Source: Alistipes sp.
Lineage (GTDB): Bacteria > Bacteroidota > Bacteroidia > Bacteroidales > Rikenellaceae
NCBI GenBank assembly: GCA_022782405.1
Contig: JALFNK010000002.1
Coordinates: 1 to 64,000, forward strand
Length of the DNA: 64,000 bases
Reading direction: 5' to 3'
Both the position numbers and the translations under genes were made by a program. Position 1 is the first letter of the stretch, and every line of letters starts with the position of its first letter. Of this stretch, positions 15,615-25,375 are shown one piece after another. Under the pieces are notes generated by a model. It had not been told where the DNA came from, did not search any database, and saw only the letters and a program-made list of their open reading frames with translations.

Positions 15615-15642
15615 ATGCGCCCTCCGGTTTCGGAGGGCGCAT
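15615..15642 (-). terminator. terminator hairpin of the C1 peptidase gene
   Basis: A perfect 12-bp stem ATGCGCCCTCCG / CGGAGGGCGCAT with a GTTT loop, placed 24 bp after the peptidase stop codon on the minus strand, followed there by TCGTTT. Confidence 0.7.
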
Positions 15643-15666
15643 CTGCATTGTCGGAGCAGCGTCAGA

Positions 15667-17043
15667 TCAGAACATGTAGTCCCAGGCGGGAAGCTGCACG
15701 GGCTCCGTCGCAGCGGCCGCACGCGACTGCTCGTCGAGGTATTTGCGGTTGATGACCAACCGGAACATGTACTCGTCGAACCAGCGGTCCGTGAAGGTCA
15801 TGTACCCCTCGTGTCCGGCCGTGGGGCCCCAGCTGTTCTCGAACTGCCACTTCACGGGCACGTCGTTTTCGTCGGTATCCACGGCGATGAGCGCCATGGC
15901 ATGTGCCGAGCCGCTCTCGCGCGTGAGGATCCGCGCACGCTTGTCCATCGCAAGATCGACGCCGAACAGCGAGGCATAGTCGTACATTTCCGGATCGCAG
16001 ACGCCCTGCGCCGGATCGTACATCGCCACGTCGCACGAGGCATACATCGCCTCGCCGGCCTTGATCGAGGCGACGGCGGCCCGCTTGATCACCTCGTTCG
16101 GAAGGTTCAGGTAGACCCAGTTCACCCCTTCGTAGGTATTGCGGTAATTACGGATCTCGTAGACCTTGTAATAGGGACGCGTCGGGTCGTTCATGATCAT
16201 CACATAGGCCTCGGGCGAATAGTCCTCGGGAATGATGCTGCGGTAGAAGTCCAGGGGCGTACTGTGCAGTGTTTTCAACTCGCCGCCGCGTGTCTCATAG
16301 CGCCAGGTGAACTCCGTGGGCGGCTCTCCCAGACAAAGCGCCAGGATGCGGTAAACCTCCTTGAGGATGGCGACCTTCGCCGCGGCAACCTCCTGGCGTT
16401 TGGCTCCGGCAGCCACCTGCCCGCGCAGGGCATAACCTCCGGCGCGCAACCGTTCGTTGAGCACCGCACGCAGCTGCGTCGTATTGTTCGAATGGGCCGT
16501 TTCGGGCATCACCTCCTGCGGCACGACGCCGTACTTCTCGGCAACGTTGTAGAAGAGGTTCCACACGCCGCCGTCGCCCACGGGGGTCTTGAAGAAGAAC
16601 TCCACGTCGCGGTCGGTCATCGGCCGGTCGGCCGTAGCGATGGCATTCTCGAGAAAGAGGTTGCTCTTCTCGAAAAGGTCCCAGAAGTAGTTGTAGTTGT
16701 GCGAGAAGTCGAACGACCCGACATCGAAACGCTCCATGACCGCGGGACGCAGGACGTTCATCGAGGTGAACATCCAGCAGCGGCCCGACTGTTTCTGGTC
16801 GGTAATGCCCTTTACGTTCACACGGTACTTGAAATAGTGGTCGATCCGGCCCTGCAGATCATGGTTGAGGGCCAGCTTGCGGAGGTTGGCCTCCGAGGTC
16901 AGGACATTCTGCAGCGCCGCCGTCGGGGCATCCTTCACGAAGGAGGAGGCGATCTCCTGCAACTCTTTCCGGGTGAGCTCCTGGGCCGGGACACCGAGGC
17001 TCCAGCCGCCTACGAGCAGTGCGGTAAGTAGAATCTTCTTCAT
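15667..17043 (-). CDS. secreted C1B peptidase (bleomycin hydrolase / PepC-like)
   Basis: A 458-residue papain-fold cysteine peptidase of the bleomycin hydrolase/aminopeptidase C family. The signal peptide MKKILLTALLVGGWSLGVPA suggests export, unlike classical cytosolic PepC. The active-site segment QKQSGRCWMF places the nucleophile at C89; the His lies in SGSAHAMALIA and the Asn in FENSWGPTAGHEGYM. It probably trims peptides in the periplasm. The start at 17043 follows a -7 box (TATCTTTG) at 17067-17074; the longer frame would begin inside the neighbouring terminator. Confidence 0.92.
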   Translation of the reverse strand: MKKILLTALLVGGWSLGVPAQELTRKELQEIASSFVKDAPTAALQNVLTSEANLRKLALNHDLQGRIDHYFKYRVNVKGITDQKQSGRCWMFTSMNVLRPAVMERFDVGSFDFSHNYNYFWDLFEKSNLFLENAIATADRPMTDRDVEFFFKTPVGDGGVWNLFYNVAEKYGVVPQEVMPETAHSNNTTQLRAVLNERLRAGGYALRGQVAAGAKRQEVAAAKVAILKEVYRILALCLGEPPTEFTWRYETRGGELKTLHSTPLDFYRSIIPEDYSPEAYVMIMNDPTRPYYKVYEIRNYRNTYEGVNWVYLNLPNEVIKRAAVASIKAGEAMYASCDVAMYDPAQGVCDPEMYDYASLFGVDLAMDKRARILTRESGSAHAMALIAVDTDENDVPVKWQFENSWGPTAGHEGYMTFTDRWFDEYMFRLVINRKYLDEQSRAAAATEPVQLPAWDYMF

Positions 17044-17066
17044 AATGCGAAACATGTCAAACGTTC

Positions 17067-17074
17067 CAAAGATA
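17067..17074 (-). promoter_or_regulatory. -7 element of the C1 peptidase gene
   Basis: Minus-strand TATCTTTG, 23 bp before the ATG at 17043; no clear -33 box. Confidence 0.55.
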
Positions 17075-17114
17075 CGAAATTTTCCGAAATTCCCGATTCG
17101 GACCGTCGGATACG

Positions 17115-17140
17115 AAAAAAGGACGGCCGCAGCCGTCCTT
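17115..17140 (-). terminator. terminator of tpx
   Basis: Stem GGACGGC / GCCGTCC with a 4-nt loop, extended by flanking A-T pairs and followed on the minus strand by TTTTTT: a textbook intrinsic terminator. Confidence 0.88.
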
Positions 17141-17160
17141 CCGCAATGCAAAGCGGAGCG

Positions 17161-17667
17161 TCAGCACCCCTTCACGGCCTCGACGGCCCGCATGTAGTCG
17201 GGCTCCTCGGTGATTTCGGGGACCAGTTCCGTATAGGCGACCCGGCCTTCAGGGTCGATCACCACCACAGCCCGGGCCAACAGCCCCCGGAGCGGTCCGT
17301 CGGCCATCTCCACACCGTAGGCTGCATCGAATCCCGAGGCGCGGAAATCCGATGCCGGAATGACGTTTTCGATCCCTTCGGTCGTGCAGAAACGCGCATG
17401 GGCGAAGGGCAGGTCCTTCGAGACGGCCACGACGACCGTGTCGGGCAGCGAGGCGGCCAGTTGGTTGAACTTGCGCACGGAAGTGGCGCAGACGCCCGTA
17501 TCGAGGCTCGGAAAGATGTTCAGCACGACGCGGCGGCCACGCAGGTCCGAAAGGCGCAGCGGCGTGAGGTCCGTGCGGACCAACTCGAAGTCGGGAGCCA
17601 TGGTTCCCGGGCGGATGAACTCTCCGGCAAGCGCAACGGGAGTTCCCTTGAATTTCGTTGTCATCAT
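17161..17667 (-). CDS. tpx: thiol peroxidase
   Basis: A 168-residue Tpx-type peroxiredoxin that reduces peroxides at the expense of thioredoxin. The peroxidatic Cys60 is in FPSLDTGVC and the resolving Cys94 is in ARFCTTEG, the 34-residue spacing typical of atypical two-Cys Tpx. The N-terminal FKGTPVAL is also family-like. No signal peptide is present, so it is cytosolic. Two ATG codons are tandem (17667 and 17664); either may be used. Confidence 0.95.
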   Translation of the reverse strand: MMTTKFKGTPVALAGEFIRPGTMAPDFELVRTDLTPLRLSDLRGRRVVLNIFPSLDTGVCATSVRKFNQLAASLPDTVVVAVSKDLPFAHARFCTTEGIENVIPASDFRASGFDAAYGVEMADGPLRGLLARAVVVIDPEGRVAYTELVPEITEEPDYMRAVEAVKGC

Positions 17668-17816
17668 CGGAATCTATTTGTTTTTGGTCATGAAACGTTG
17701 CGGAACAGAAAATATTGTCCGGAGCGGGACCTGCAAATCCGATGCCCGGATCAGTTTCAGATTCCCTTCAGATTCGGATCGCAACTTGCAGGCCGAAACA
17801 AACCGCATATTTTTTG

Positions 17817-17824
17817 TACATTTG
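17817..17824 (+). promoter_or_regulatory. -7 element of the porin gene
   Basis: TACATTTG, 50 bp before the ATG at 17875. The -33 box is not clear. Confidence 0.45.
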
Positions 17825-17874
17825 TAACGGACCGCCCGGAACAGCCCGGTCCGAAAGCCGAAAAAACACAACGC

Positions 17875-19155
17875 ATGAGAAAAACCGCCCTGCTGCTCCT
17901 TTTTGCCCTCTGCCTGGCCATTCCGGCTTCGGCACAGAAGGAGCGTCCGCTATTCCCGCGGACGGAGTTTCCGCTGCGCGCAGACTCTCTGGCCCCGAAT
18001 CCCGAAAACGACGCCGAACTGCTCGAACGCCTGCGCAACATGCCCAACCTCGAGGTGGGCAAGGGCATTACCTTCCGCCCCCGCAACGACCGCTTCGAAC
18101 TGACGATGCGCTTCCGCATGCAGAACCTGCTGGCACTCTCCTTCGACCGGGACTTTACGCTGACCGAAACCGAAGCCCGCGTCAAACGGCTGCGTCTGCG
18201 TTTCGACGGATACATATACTCTCCCAAGTTGGTCTATTCAGTCCAATTGGGATTCACCGGCTACGATGCCGAGCCGCTGCCCGACGGCACGATGAACATC
18301 GTACGCGACGCCATCGTCTACTATGTTCCGAACGCCACCTGGAACATCGGATTCGGCCAGACCAAGATCAAGGCCAACCGGGCCCGCATCAACTCCTCGA
18401 GCGCCCTGCAGTTCGTCGATCGCAGCATCGTAAACAGCCAGTTCGGGCTCGACCGAGACTTCGGATTCTTCGGTGAATACAACCTGCGGCGAGGCGAGGG
18501 GTTCAACCTCTCGGCCAAAGGGTCGGTAACGCTCGGCGAGGGGCGCAACTGGGGAAAAACGGCCAACGGCGGACTGGCCTACACCGCACGTCTCGAACTC
18601 TACCCGCTGGGGCGTTTCGGCGCCAAAGGGGAACTGCTCGAAGGCGACTTCGACTACGAGGAGCGGGTACGCATCCTGCTGGCGGGGGCCTACTCCTACA
18701 ACCACCGCGCCGGACGTCTTGCCGGACAGCGCGGAGCGATAATGCCCGACGGCGCCACACGCGACATAGGCTCCTATTTCGTCGATTTTATCCTCAAATA
18801 CCGAGGATTCGCCTTCTACACCGATTTTATGGGACGCACAAGCAGCGACCCGCTCTTCGATACGGACCGCAACGCCTTCATCTACGACGGCTGCGGCCTC
18901 AACCTTCAGGCGAGCTATCTGTTCGGCGGGAAATGGGAGGTGGCCCTGCGCAACTCGACCCTCTACCCCGATGCCGCGGTACGTCCGCTGGCCGGATACC
19001 GGAGCTGGAACCAATCGACATTCGGTCTGACGCGCTACATCATCGGCCACAGCCTCAAGGTGCAGGCCGACATCTCGTACAACCACCGCAACGAAGCCCG
19101 CACGGCGGATTACAACCGTTGGGAGGTCCGGTTCCAACTCGAGTTGGGGCTTTGA
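17875..19155 (+). CDS. phosphate-selective porin O/P-like outer-membrane protein
   Basis: A 426-residue protein with signal peptide MRKTALLLLFALCLAIPASAQ and a beta-barrel composition ending in RFQLELGL. Segments such as FELTMRFRMQNL, KRLRLRFDGYIYSPKLVYSVQL, FGQTKIKANRARINSSSALQ and VDRSIVNSQFGLDRDFGFF match the general layout of the porin O/P family, whose members form outer-membrane channels. Substrate specificity cannot be read from the sequence. The start at 17875 was chosen because the signal peptide begins there; the longer frame only shadows tpx. Confidence 0.85.
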   Translation: MRKTALLLLFALCLAIPASAQKERPLFPRTEFPLRADSLAPNPENDAELLERLRNMPNLEVGKGITFRPRNDRFELTMRFRMQNLLALSFDRDFTLTETEARVKRLRLRFDGYIYSPKLVYSVQLGFTGYDAEPLPDGTMNIVRDAIVYYVPNATWNIGFGQTKIKANRARINSSSALQFVDRSIVNSQFGLDRDFGFFGEYNLRRGEGFNLSAKGSVTLGEGRNWGKTANGGLAYTARLELYPLGRFGAKGELLEGDFDYEERVRILLAGAYSYNHRAGRLAGQRGAIMPDGATRDIGSYFVDFILKYRGFAFYTDFMGRTSSDPLFDTDRNAFIYDGCGLNLQASYLFGGKWEVALRNSTLYPDAAVRPLAGYRSWNQSTFGLTRYIIGHSLKVQADISYNHRNEARTADYNRWEVRFQLELGL

Positions 19156-19182
19156 TTCCGCCGGAGGCAGACCTCCGCGGAA
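19156..19182. terminator. hairpin between the porin and exonuclease genes
   Basis: Bulged 11-bp stem TTCCG-CGGAGG / CCTCCG-CGGAA with a 4-nt loop, immediately after the porin stop codon; no T-run. Confidence 0.5.
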
Positions 19183-19216
19183 AAGGTGTCGGGAAGCAGT
19201 CTCCGACGAAGATTCC

Positions 19217-19711
19217 TCACAGGATTTTCAGTGCAATGCGCGCACAGGCCTCGGCATCGGCCAGTGCATGGTGGTGATGCGCCAGATCGAACCCGCAGGC
19301 CGCGGAGACCGTATGCAGCTGATGGTTGGGAAGCCGCTTTCCGAAGACGCGGCGCGATGCACGGCAGGTGCACAGAAAACGGTATCCCGGATAAGGCATG
19401 CCGTAGAGGTCGAAGACGGCCCGCAGGCACCCTTCGTCAAAGGGCGAGTTGTGCGCCACGAGCGGAAGTCCCTCGATGCGCGGCGCCACCTGCCGCCAGA
19501 CCTCCTCGAAATCGGGTGCGTCCTCCGTATCTGCAGCGGTCAGCCCGTGGATCGCCGTCGTGAAGCGGCTGTAATAGTTCGGACGCGGGTGGATCAGGCT
19601 GTAGAACGTATCGCGGATCTCACCGCCGCGGACCACGACCACGCCGACCGAGCAGACGCTCGTCCTGCTGCTGTTGGCCGTCTCGAAATCTATGGCTGCA
19701 AAATCGGTCAT
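19217..19711 (-). CDS. DEDDh 3'-5' exonuclease (DNA polymerase III epsilon-like)
   Basis: A 164-residue stand-alone exonuclease of the DnaQ/RNase T superfamily. Motif Exo I is FAAIDFETAN (D8 and E10), Exo II is around HNSPFDEG, and Exo III ends in HHHHALADAEACA with the His and last Asp. It probably removes nucleotides in proofreading or DNA repair. The start at 19711 is supported by a strong promoter at 19737-19768. Immediately upstream TTG and GTG codons are less likely. Confidence 0.9.
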   Translation of the reverse strand: MTDFAAIDFETANSSRTSVCSVGVVVVRGGEIRDTFYSLIHPRPNYYSRFTTAIHGLTAADTEDAPDFEEVWRQVAPRIEGLPLVAHNSPFDEGCLRAVFDLYGMPYPGYRFLCTCRASRRVFGKRLPNHQLHTVSAACGFDLAHHHHALADAEACARIALKIL

Positions 19712-19736
19712 CACCAATATACGGTTTTCTTCCCGG

Positions 19737-19768
19737 CAAAGATAGCCACTCCGAAAAGGAAAAACAAA
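19737..19768 (-). promoter_or_regulatory. promoter of the DEDDh exonuclease gene
   Basis: Minus-strand TTTG (19765-19768), 20 bp, TATCTTTG (19737-19744), 25 bp before the ATG. Confidence 0.78.
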
Positions 19769-19796
19769 TCAACTGGCACCGTTTCCATGCGGGAAA

Positions 19797-19829
19797 GAAA
19801 AAGCCGCACCCTCTTACGGATGCGGCTTT
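19797..19829 (-). terminator. terminator of the guaB-guaA operon
   Basis: Stem GCCGCA / TGCGGC with inner CC/GG pairing, followed on the minus strand by TTTTTCTTT. It lies about 30 bp after the guaA stop. Confidence 0.8.
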
Positions 19830-19856
19830 CGATGGATTTCTCCGCCACGGAGAGCA

Positions 19857-21386
19857 TCACTCCCACTCGATCGTGGCGGGCGGTTTGGAGGAGATGTCGT
19901 AGACAACGCGGTTCACCCCGCGCACCTTGTTGATGATCTCGTTCGAGACATCGGCCAGGAATTCATAGGGAAGGTGTACCCAGTCGGCCGTCATGCCATC
20001 CGTGGAGGTTACGGCACGCAGCGCCACGCAGCTCTCGTAGGTGCGCTCGTCGCCCATCACACCGACGCTCTTGACCGGCAGCAGGATGGCGCCCGCCTGC
20101 CAGACCTTGTCGTAGAGGCCCCACGACCGCAGAGCGTCGATATAGATCTTGTCCACATTCTGCAGAATCTCCACCTTCTCGGCCGTGATGTCGCCCAGGA
20201 TGCGGATCGCAAGGCCCGGGCCCGGGAAGGGATGGCGGCCGATCAACTGGTCGGAAATGCCCAGCGAGCGACCCACGCGACGCACCTCGTCCTTGAACAG
20301 AAGACGCAGCGGCTCGACGATCTTCAGGTTCATCTTCTCGGGAAGGCCGCCCACATTGTGGTGCGACTTGATCGTCGCCGAAGGTCCGTTCACCGAACAC
20401 GACTCGATCACGTCGGGATAGATCGTACCCTGAGCCAGCCACCGCACGTCGCGGATCTGCTGCGCCTCCTCGTTGAAGACCTCCACGAAGTCGCGGCCGA
20501 TGATCTTGCGCTTCTTCTCGGGCTCCGTAACCCCGGCCAGGTCGCCGAGGAACTTCGCGCCGGCCTTCACGCCCTTGACGTTCAGGCCCATGTTCTTGTA
20601 GGATTCAAGTACATCTTCGAACTCGTTTTTGCGCAGCAGGCCCGAATCGACGAAGATGCAGTAGAGGTTCTTGCCGATGGCCTTGTGCAGCAGCACGGCG
20701 GCCACCGAGGAATCGACACCGCCCGAAAGGCCCAGCACGACCTTGTCGTCGCCCAGCTTCTCGCGCAGTTCGCGCACGGTCGTCTCGACGAAACTCTCCG
20801 AGGTCCACGACTGCGAACATCCGCAGATTCCCACGACAAAATTCTTCAGCAGCTGCTTGCCGTCGGTCGAATGGTAAACCTCGGGATGGAACTGGATGCC
20901 CCACGTCGGCTCGCCCTCGACATGGAAAGCGGCCACGCGCACATCCTCCGTACTGGCGACGATCTTATAGCTGTCGGGAACCCGCGTAATGGTGTCGCCA
21001 TGCGACATCCATACCTGCGTAGGCGACGGAAGGCCCTTCATCAGGGCATCCTCCGGATCACCGACCGTAAGCATGGCCCGGCCGTACTCGCGGCTCGGAG
21101 CCGGCTGCACCTCGCCGCCGAAGGCGTGGGAGAGATACTGCGCGCCGTAGCAGACGCCCAGCAGCGGCATTCGCCCCTTGATCGCCGAAAGATCGGGCGT
21201 CGGGGCCTGGGCATCGCGCACCGAGAAGGGGCTGCCCGAGAGAATCACACCCCGAACCGAAGAGTCGATCGCCGGCATCTTGTTGAAGGGATGGATCTCG
21301 CAATAGACGTTCAGTTCGCGTACACGCCGCGCAATAAGCTGCGTGTACTGCGATCCGAAGTCGAGAATCACTATCTTTTCCTGCAT
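19857..21386 (-). CDS. guaA: GMP synthase (glutamine-hydrolysing)
   Basis: A 509-residue enzyme converting XMP to GMP. The N-terminal glutamine amidotransferase has the nucleophile C79 in [13 protein letters not shown] and the His in [11 protein letters not shown]. The synthetase half has the pyrophosphatase loop [10 protein letters not shown] near residue 220 and the C-terminal dimer segment [15 protein letters not shown]. It is the last gene of a guaB-DUF3795-guaA run with gaps of 3 and 13 nt. Confidence 0.97.
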   Translation of the reverse strand: MQEKIVILDFGSQYTQLIARRVRELNVYCEIHPFNKMPAIDSSVRGVILSGSPFSVRDAQAPTPDLSAIKGRMPLLGVCYGAQYLSHAFGGEVQPAPSREYGRAMLTVGDPEDALMKGLPSPTQVWMSHGDTITRVPDSYKIVASTEDVRVAAFHVEGEPTWGIQFHPEVYHSTDGKQLLKNFVVGICGCSQSWTSESFVETTVRELREKLGDDKVVLGLSGGVDSSVAAVLLHKAIGKNLYCIFVDSGLLRKNEFEDVLESYKNMGLNVKGVKAGAKFLGDLAGVTEPEKKRKIIGRDFVEVFNEEAQQIRDVRWLAQGTIYPDVIESCSVNGPSATIKSHHNVGGLPEKMNLKIVEPLRLLFKDEVRRVGRSLGISDQLIGRHPFPGPGLAIRILGDITAEKVEILQNVDKIYIDALRSWGLYDKVWQAGAILLPVKSVGVMGDERTYESCVALRAVTSTDGMTADWVHLPYEFLADVSNEIINKVRGVNRVVYDISSKPPATIEWE

Positions 21387-21399
21387 TTACTGTGTAGGT

Positions 21400-21735
21400 T
21401 TATAAGTTCTTCACTGGACGGTTATAGCAACCTGCCCTGCGCATCTCCGCGGCGAAAGCCTCCGCACCGATTGTCCGGATCCGTTCGATGCATCCCCTGC
21501 GGTCGGAACGGAAAATCACACCGAAAACCTTTCCGATGAAACTGTTGAACTTCCGGCATTCCGACAAAGGCATCAGCGTACATTCGGCACAACTCCGCCA
21601 TCCATGTTCGATGCAGCATGCCCGGACTTTGCACCATGATGCCTTTTCATTTGCACGGCATCCCGGGCACTTCCCTTTCACAAAAGCCCGGCAGGCTTCG
21701 CAGAAGAGTCCGCAGGCAGCTATTTCCGGTTTCAT
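21400..21735 (-). CDS. Cys-rich DUF3795-like protein
   Basis: A 111-residue protein with ten Cys residues, including CGLFCEACR near the N-terminus, CPGCRANEK, WCKVRACC and CAECTL, a layout typical of DUF3795 proteins. The Cys clusters suggest metal binding; no function is established to my knowledge. The gene sits between guaB and guaA with only 3 and 13 nt gaps, so it is co-transcribed with GMP synthesis genes. Whether it acts in that pathway is unknown. Confidence 0.8.
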   Translation of the reverse strand: MKPEIAACGLFCEACRAFVKGKCPGCRANEKASWCKVRACCIEHGWRSCAECTLMPLSECRKFNSFIGKVFGVIFRSDRRGCIERIRTIGAEAFAAEMRRAGCYNRPVKNL

Positions 21736-21738
21736 CTC

Positions 21739-23217
21739 TTATCGCTCGCTCGAGTAGTTCGGAGCCTCGCTCGTGATCGTTACATCGTGCGGATGGCTCT
21801 CGTGCATGCCCGACGAGGTGATGCGGATGAACTGCGCCTTCTGAAGCGTCCGGATATCCCTGGCGCCGCAGTAGCCCATGCCCGAACGCAGGCCGCCGAT
21901 GAGCTGGTAGACCGTCTCGCTCAACGCACCCTTGAACGGTACGCGGGCCACGATGCCCTCCGGAACGAGTTTGTTGATATTGCCCTCGCAGCCCTTCTGG
22001 AAGTAACGGTCGGCCGAACCGGCCTTCATGGCGTCGATCGAGCCCATGCCGCGGTATGCCTTGAACTTACGGCCGTTGTAGATGATCGTGTCGCCCGGAG
22101 CCTCCTCCGTGCCGGCGAACATCGAACCGATCATCACGCAGTCGCCGCCCGCAGCCAGCGCCTTGACGATGTCGCCCGAATAGCGCAGACCGCCGTCGGC
22201 GATCACCGGAACACCCGAGCCTTCGGCTGCCTTGGCGGCGGCGTAAATGGCCGACAACTGGGGAACGCCCACGCCTGCAATGATACGCGTCGTGCAGATC
22301 GACCCCGGGCCGATGCCGACCTTGATGCCGTCGGCGCCCGCCTCGATGAGGAATTTCGCAGCCTCGGCCGTGGCGATGTTGCCCACGACGACGTCGAGCG
22401 ACGGATAGGCCGCCTTGATCTCCTTAAGCGTGCGGACGATGTTGCGCGAATGGCCGTGTGCGGAGTCCAGCACCACGGCATCCACATCCTCGGCGACGAG
22501 CGCAGCAACGCGCTCCATGGCGTCGGCCGTGATACCCACGCCGGCTGCCACGCGCAGACGCCCCTTGTCATCCTTGCAGGCATTCGGATGGTCCTGTACC
22601 TTCGTAATATCCTTATAGGTAATGAGCCCCACCAGACGGCCGTCGTTGTCCACGACCGGAAGCTTCTCGATCTTGTTGTTGAGCAGCACCTCCGAAGCGT
22701 GCGCCAGGTCGGTGCGGTGTGTGGTGATGAGCCGGTCGCCCGGGGTCATCACCTCCTCGATACGGCGCGACATGTCGCGCTGGAAACGCAGGTCGCGGTT
22801 CGTAACGATACCGATGAGCCGACGGTCGGCATCCACGACGGGAATGCCGCCGATACGGTTCTCCTTCATCAGATTCAGGGCATCGCCTACGGTATTGTCC
22901 TTCGAAATGGTGATCGGATCGTAGATCATGCCGTTCTCTGCTCGCTTCACACGACGCACCTGCGCAGCCTGCTCGGCGATCGTCATGTTCTTGTGAATCA
23001 CGCCGATGCCTCCTTCACGCGCCAGCGCGATAGCCAGGGGCGCCTCCGTTACGGTATCCATCGCCGCAGAGACGATGGGGATGTTGAGCTTGATATTTCG
23101 CGAAAAACGGGTCCGGATATCGACCTCTCGCGGCAACACTTCCGAATAGGCGGGTACGAGCAGCACATCGTCGAACGTAAGTCCTTCGGGCTGAACCCTT
23201 TCATTGATAAAAGACAT
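21739..23217 (-). CDS. guaB: IMP dehydrogenase
   Basis: A 492-residue enzyme oxidising IMP to XMP with NAD, the committed step to GMP. The catalytic Cys308 is in [11 protein letters not shown], the flap region contains RGMGS, and two CBS modules occupy about residues 95-210. It leads the operon guaB-DUF3795-guaA. A TAATTTTG element lies 25 bp upstream of the ATG. Confidence 0.97.
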   Translation of the reverse strand: MSFINERVQPEGLTFDDVLLVPAYSEVLPREVDIRTRFSRNIKLNIPIVSAAMDTVTEAPLAIALAREGGIGVIHKNMTIAEQAAQVRRVKRAENGMIYDPITISKDNTVGDALNLMKENRIGGIPVVDADRRLIGIVTNRDLRFQRDMSRRIEEVMTPGDRLITTHRTDLAHASEVLLNNKIEKLPVVDNDGRLVGLITYKDITKVQDHPNACKDDKGRLRVAAGVGITADAMERVAALVAEDVDAVVLDSAHGHSRNIVRTLKEIKAAYPSLDVVVGNIATAEAAKFLIEAGADGIKVGIGPGSICTTRIIAGVGVPQLSAIYAAAKAAEGSGVPVIADGGLRYSGDIVKALAAGGDCVMIGSMFAGTEEAPGDTIIYNGRKFKAYRGMGSIDAMKAGSADRYFQKGCEGNINKLVPEGIVARVPFKGALSETVYQLIGGLRSGMGYCGARDIRTLQKAQFIRITSSGMHESHPHDVTITSEAPNYSSER

Positions 23218-23242
23218 AATGAACGTGGATTTTTGTTGCTCG

Positions 23243-23250
23243 CAAAATTA
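23243..23250 (-). promoter_or_regulatory. -7 element of the gua operon
   Basis: Minus-strand TAATTTTG, 25 bp before the guaB ATG; the -33 box is weak. No PurR-like operator or guanine riboswitch was recognised in the short leader. Confidence 0.55.
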
Positions 23251-23344
23251 AGCATTTTTTTCGAAACGGCCTAAAAACAGGGTCCCGATCACCTACTTTT
23301 TATCAACAATTTATGCATAAAACGGAGATACGACACTTTTTTCC

Positions 23345-23352
23345 TATCTTTA
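23345..23352 (+). promoter_or_regulatory. candidate -7 element for the lipoprotein gene
   Basis: TATCTTTA, one base from consensus, predicting a leader of about 110 nt before 23467. Nothing else was recognised in that leader. Confidence 0.35.
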
Positions 23353-23466
23353 CAGACAAAACAGGGGTTTCGGTACCAAGAGCCGCCTGTCCGACGGAAA
23401 CACGGCTTTCCGTGCGGAAGGATAGCGGCGACGGATCCACGCCGAAACCCCGAAAAAGACCGAATC

Positions 23467-24372
23467 ATGCGACGCATCCTCCACTGCACAATCCTGTTTC
23501 TGACCGCAGCCGGCATCGGTGCCTGCGCCCCGAAGAATCGGCCCGCAGCAACCGACGGTCCTGTTTTTCCGGAGAATCCATCCCGGGAAGCATACGAAGG
23601 TTTTTACTGGGAAGAGCTATCGGGAGCCGGCATCCGCCTCCGCACCCAACGCAACGACAGTCTCCGCATCGCCATCGACGATGCGCTGCCGGGGGCCCGC
23701 ATCGAACGCTCCGGAATGCCCGACCGCGGGAAAGCCGTGATCCGGATCTTTCCGCTTGCGCACAACCGGATCGAAGATGTGCTGGAGCTGCTGCGCCGGG
23801 AGGAAGGCTGGGATCCGAAGCAAACCTGCCGCTTTCGGGAGGTGCACAGCAACCGCCCCGGCGTCCGACGCTACGACCTTGTTCCGACGGGAGCCTACGC
23901 GGAACAGGTGGCGGAAGAGCTCGCCGGGGAACCCGTACCTTCGACCTGCAACGGATGGGGAATGGGCAACAGCGGCATCCGCTATTTCGAGATCCACGGC
24001 AACCGGCCCGACCGGGCGCTGTTCCTGGAGATCGGGCAGGACGCCCCGCTTTTCGACGAACGGAGCATCGTCTTCGACGCGGAGGCCGACTCAACGGCGG
24101 TAATCCGGGGCCGCGTGGTGCTCGCCCATGAGGTCCGGGCCTTCACTCCCGAAGGCGACACGACCGAGTACTGGCTCCAGGACCGGGGCGGATCGCTCGA
24201 GAAGGCCTACGACCGGCTGACCGAAGGCACGAAAAACGGTACACCCGTGCGGGCCGAACTCCGCGTCCGCTATCTGGGGCCCTCGGACGAGGGCTTCGCC
24301 GCGGAATACGAAGGAGTCTGCCGCGTCATGGAGGTCATCCGTCTGGAACGCGAGGCATCGGACTCCATCTGA
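23467..24372 (+). CDS. predicted lipoprotein, function unknown
   Basis: A 301-residue protein with a lipoprotein signal ending GIGAC, so Cys20 is the likely lipid anchor. The mature part has no family that I recognise. It contains regions such as HNRIEDVLELLRREEGWDPKQTC and NGWGMGNSGIRYFEIHGNRPDRALFLEIGQ that look like a folded alpha/beta domain. The gene is monocistronic and divergent from guaB. It ends in a strong bidirectional terminator shared with panB. Confidence 0.75.
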   Translation: MRRILHCTILFLTAAGIGACAPKNRPAATDGPVFPENPSREAYEGFYWEELSGAGIRLRTQRNDSLRIAIDDALPGARIERSGMPDRGKAVIRIFPLAHNRIEDVLELLRREEGWDPKQTCRFREVHSNRPGVRRYDLVPTGAYAEQVAEELAGEPVPSTCNGWGMGNSGIRYFEIHGNRPDRALFLEIGQDAPLFDERSIVFDAEADSTAVIRGRVVLAHEVRAFTPEGDTTEYWLQDRGGSLEKAYDRLTEGTKNGTPVRAELRVRYLGPSDEGFAAEYEGVCRVMEVIRLEREASDSI

Positions 24373-24392
24373 AACCGCACATTCGCAAAAAC

Positions 24393-24432
24393 GACGGATC
24401 CGGCCTCTTGCGGGGCCGGATCCGTCATTTTT
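24393..24432. terminator. bidirectional terminator, lipoprotein / panB
   Basis: A perfect 13-bp stem GACGGATCCGGCC / GGCCGGATCCGTC with an 8-nt loop. It is followed by ATTTTT on the plus strand and GTTTTTG on the minus strand, so it can stop both converging genes. Confidence 0.88.
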
Positions 24433-24450
24433 CGGAAGGGATCCACCGGA

Positions 24451-25266
24451 TCAATACTGCTCCTTCTCGTTGGGGAAATCGCCCGACTTCACGTCGCCGA
24501 CATACTGCGACACGGCATCGGTCATCACCGTATGCAGGTCGGCATAACGGCGCAGGAAGCGCGGCGAGAAGCCCTTGTTGATACCCAGCATGTCGTGGAT
24601 GACCAGCACCTGACCGTCGCAGGCCCCGCCAGCCCCGATGCCGATCGTCGGCGTCGGAATCTCCCGTGTAACACGGGCCGCAAGGGCTGCGGGAATCTTC
24701 TCGAGGACAATCGAGAAGCAACCTGCCTCGCTCAGGAGATGGGCGTCGCGCACGAGTTTCTCGGCTTCGGCCTCCTCCTTCGCCCGCACCGTGTAGGTGC
24801 CGAACTTGTGGATCGACTGGGGCGTAAGTCCGAGATGCCCCATGACGGGAATGCCCGCCGAAAGGATGCGCTGGACCGATTCGAGAATCTCCTCGCCGCC
24901 CTCCATCTTCACGGCGTCGGCCTCGGTCTCCTTCATGATGCGCACGGCCGAATCGAGCGCCACCTTCGAGTTGCCCTGATAGGTGCCGAACGGCAGATCG
25001 ACGACCACCAGCGCACGGCTGACGGCACGCACCACCGAACGGGCATGGTAGATCATCATATCGAGCGTGATGGGCAGCGTCGTCTCGTAACCGGCCATGA
25101 CGTTGGCCGCCGAGTCGCCCACCAGGATCACATCGACACCCGCGGCATCGACGATCTTGGCCATCGAATAATCGTAAGAGGTAAGCATGGCGATCTTTTC
25201 GCCCCGCTGTTTCATCTCCGTCAGGCGGTAGGTCGTAACCGCACGAACGGTGCTTTCTACTGACAT
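24451..25266 (-). CDS. panB: 3-methyl-2-oxobutanoate hydroxymethyltransferase
   Basis: A 271-residue ketopantoate hydroxymethyltransferase, the first committed step of pantothenate and CoA synthesis. The magnesium-binding residues correspond to D51 in VGDSAA, D90 in VVDLPFG and E122 in KMEGG; the general base Glu is in VLEKIP. The length is normal. No other pan gene is adjacent. A strong promoter (25297-25327) lies just upstream. Confidence 0.97.
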   Translation of the reverse strand: MSVESTVRAVTTYRLTEMKQRGEKIAMLTSYDYSMAKIVDAAGVDVILVGDSAANVMAGYETTLPITLDMMIYHARSVVRAVSRALVVVDLPFGTYQGNSKVALDSAVRIMKETEADAVKMEGGEEILESVQRILSAGIPVMGHLGLTPQSIHKFGTYTVRAKEEAEAEKLVRDAHLLSEAGCFSIVLEKIPAALAARVTREIPTPTIGIGAGGACDGQVLVIHDMLGINKGFSPRFLRRYADLHTVMTDAVSQYVGDVKSGDFPNEKEQY

Positions 25267-25296
25267 TTCTTCAGATTTTAGGTTTCAAATCGGCGG

Positions 25297-25327
25297 CAAA
25301 GATAGCGTTTGCCCCGGGCAAAGCAAA
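25297..25327 (-). promoter_or_regulatory. promoter of panB
   Basis: Minus-strand TTTG (25324-25327), 19 bp, TATCTTTG (25297-25304), 30 bp before the ATG. Confidence 0.78.
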
Positions 25328-25375
25328 ATTTTTTTCATCCGTGCGGAAAAGGCTCTTGCGGCACCCGCCCAAGAA

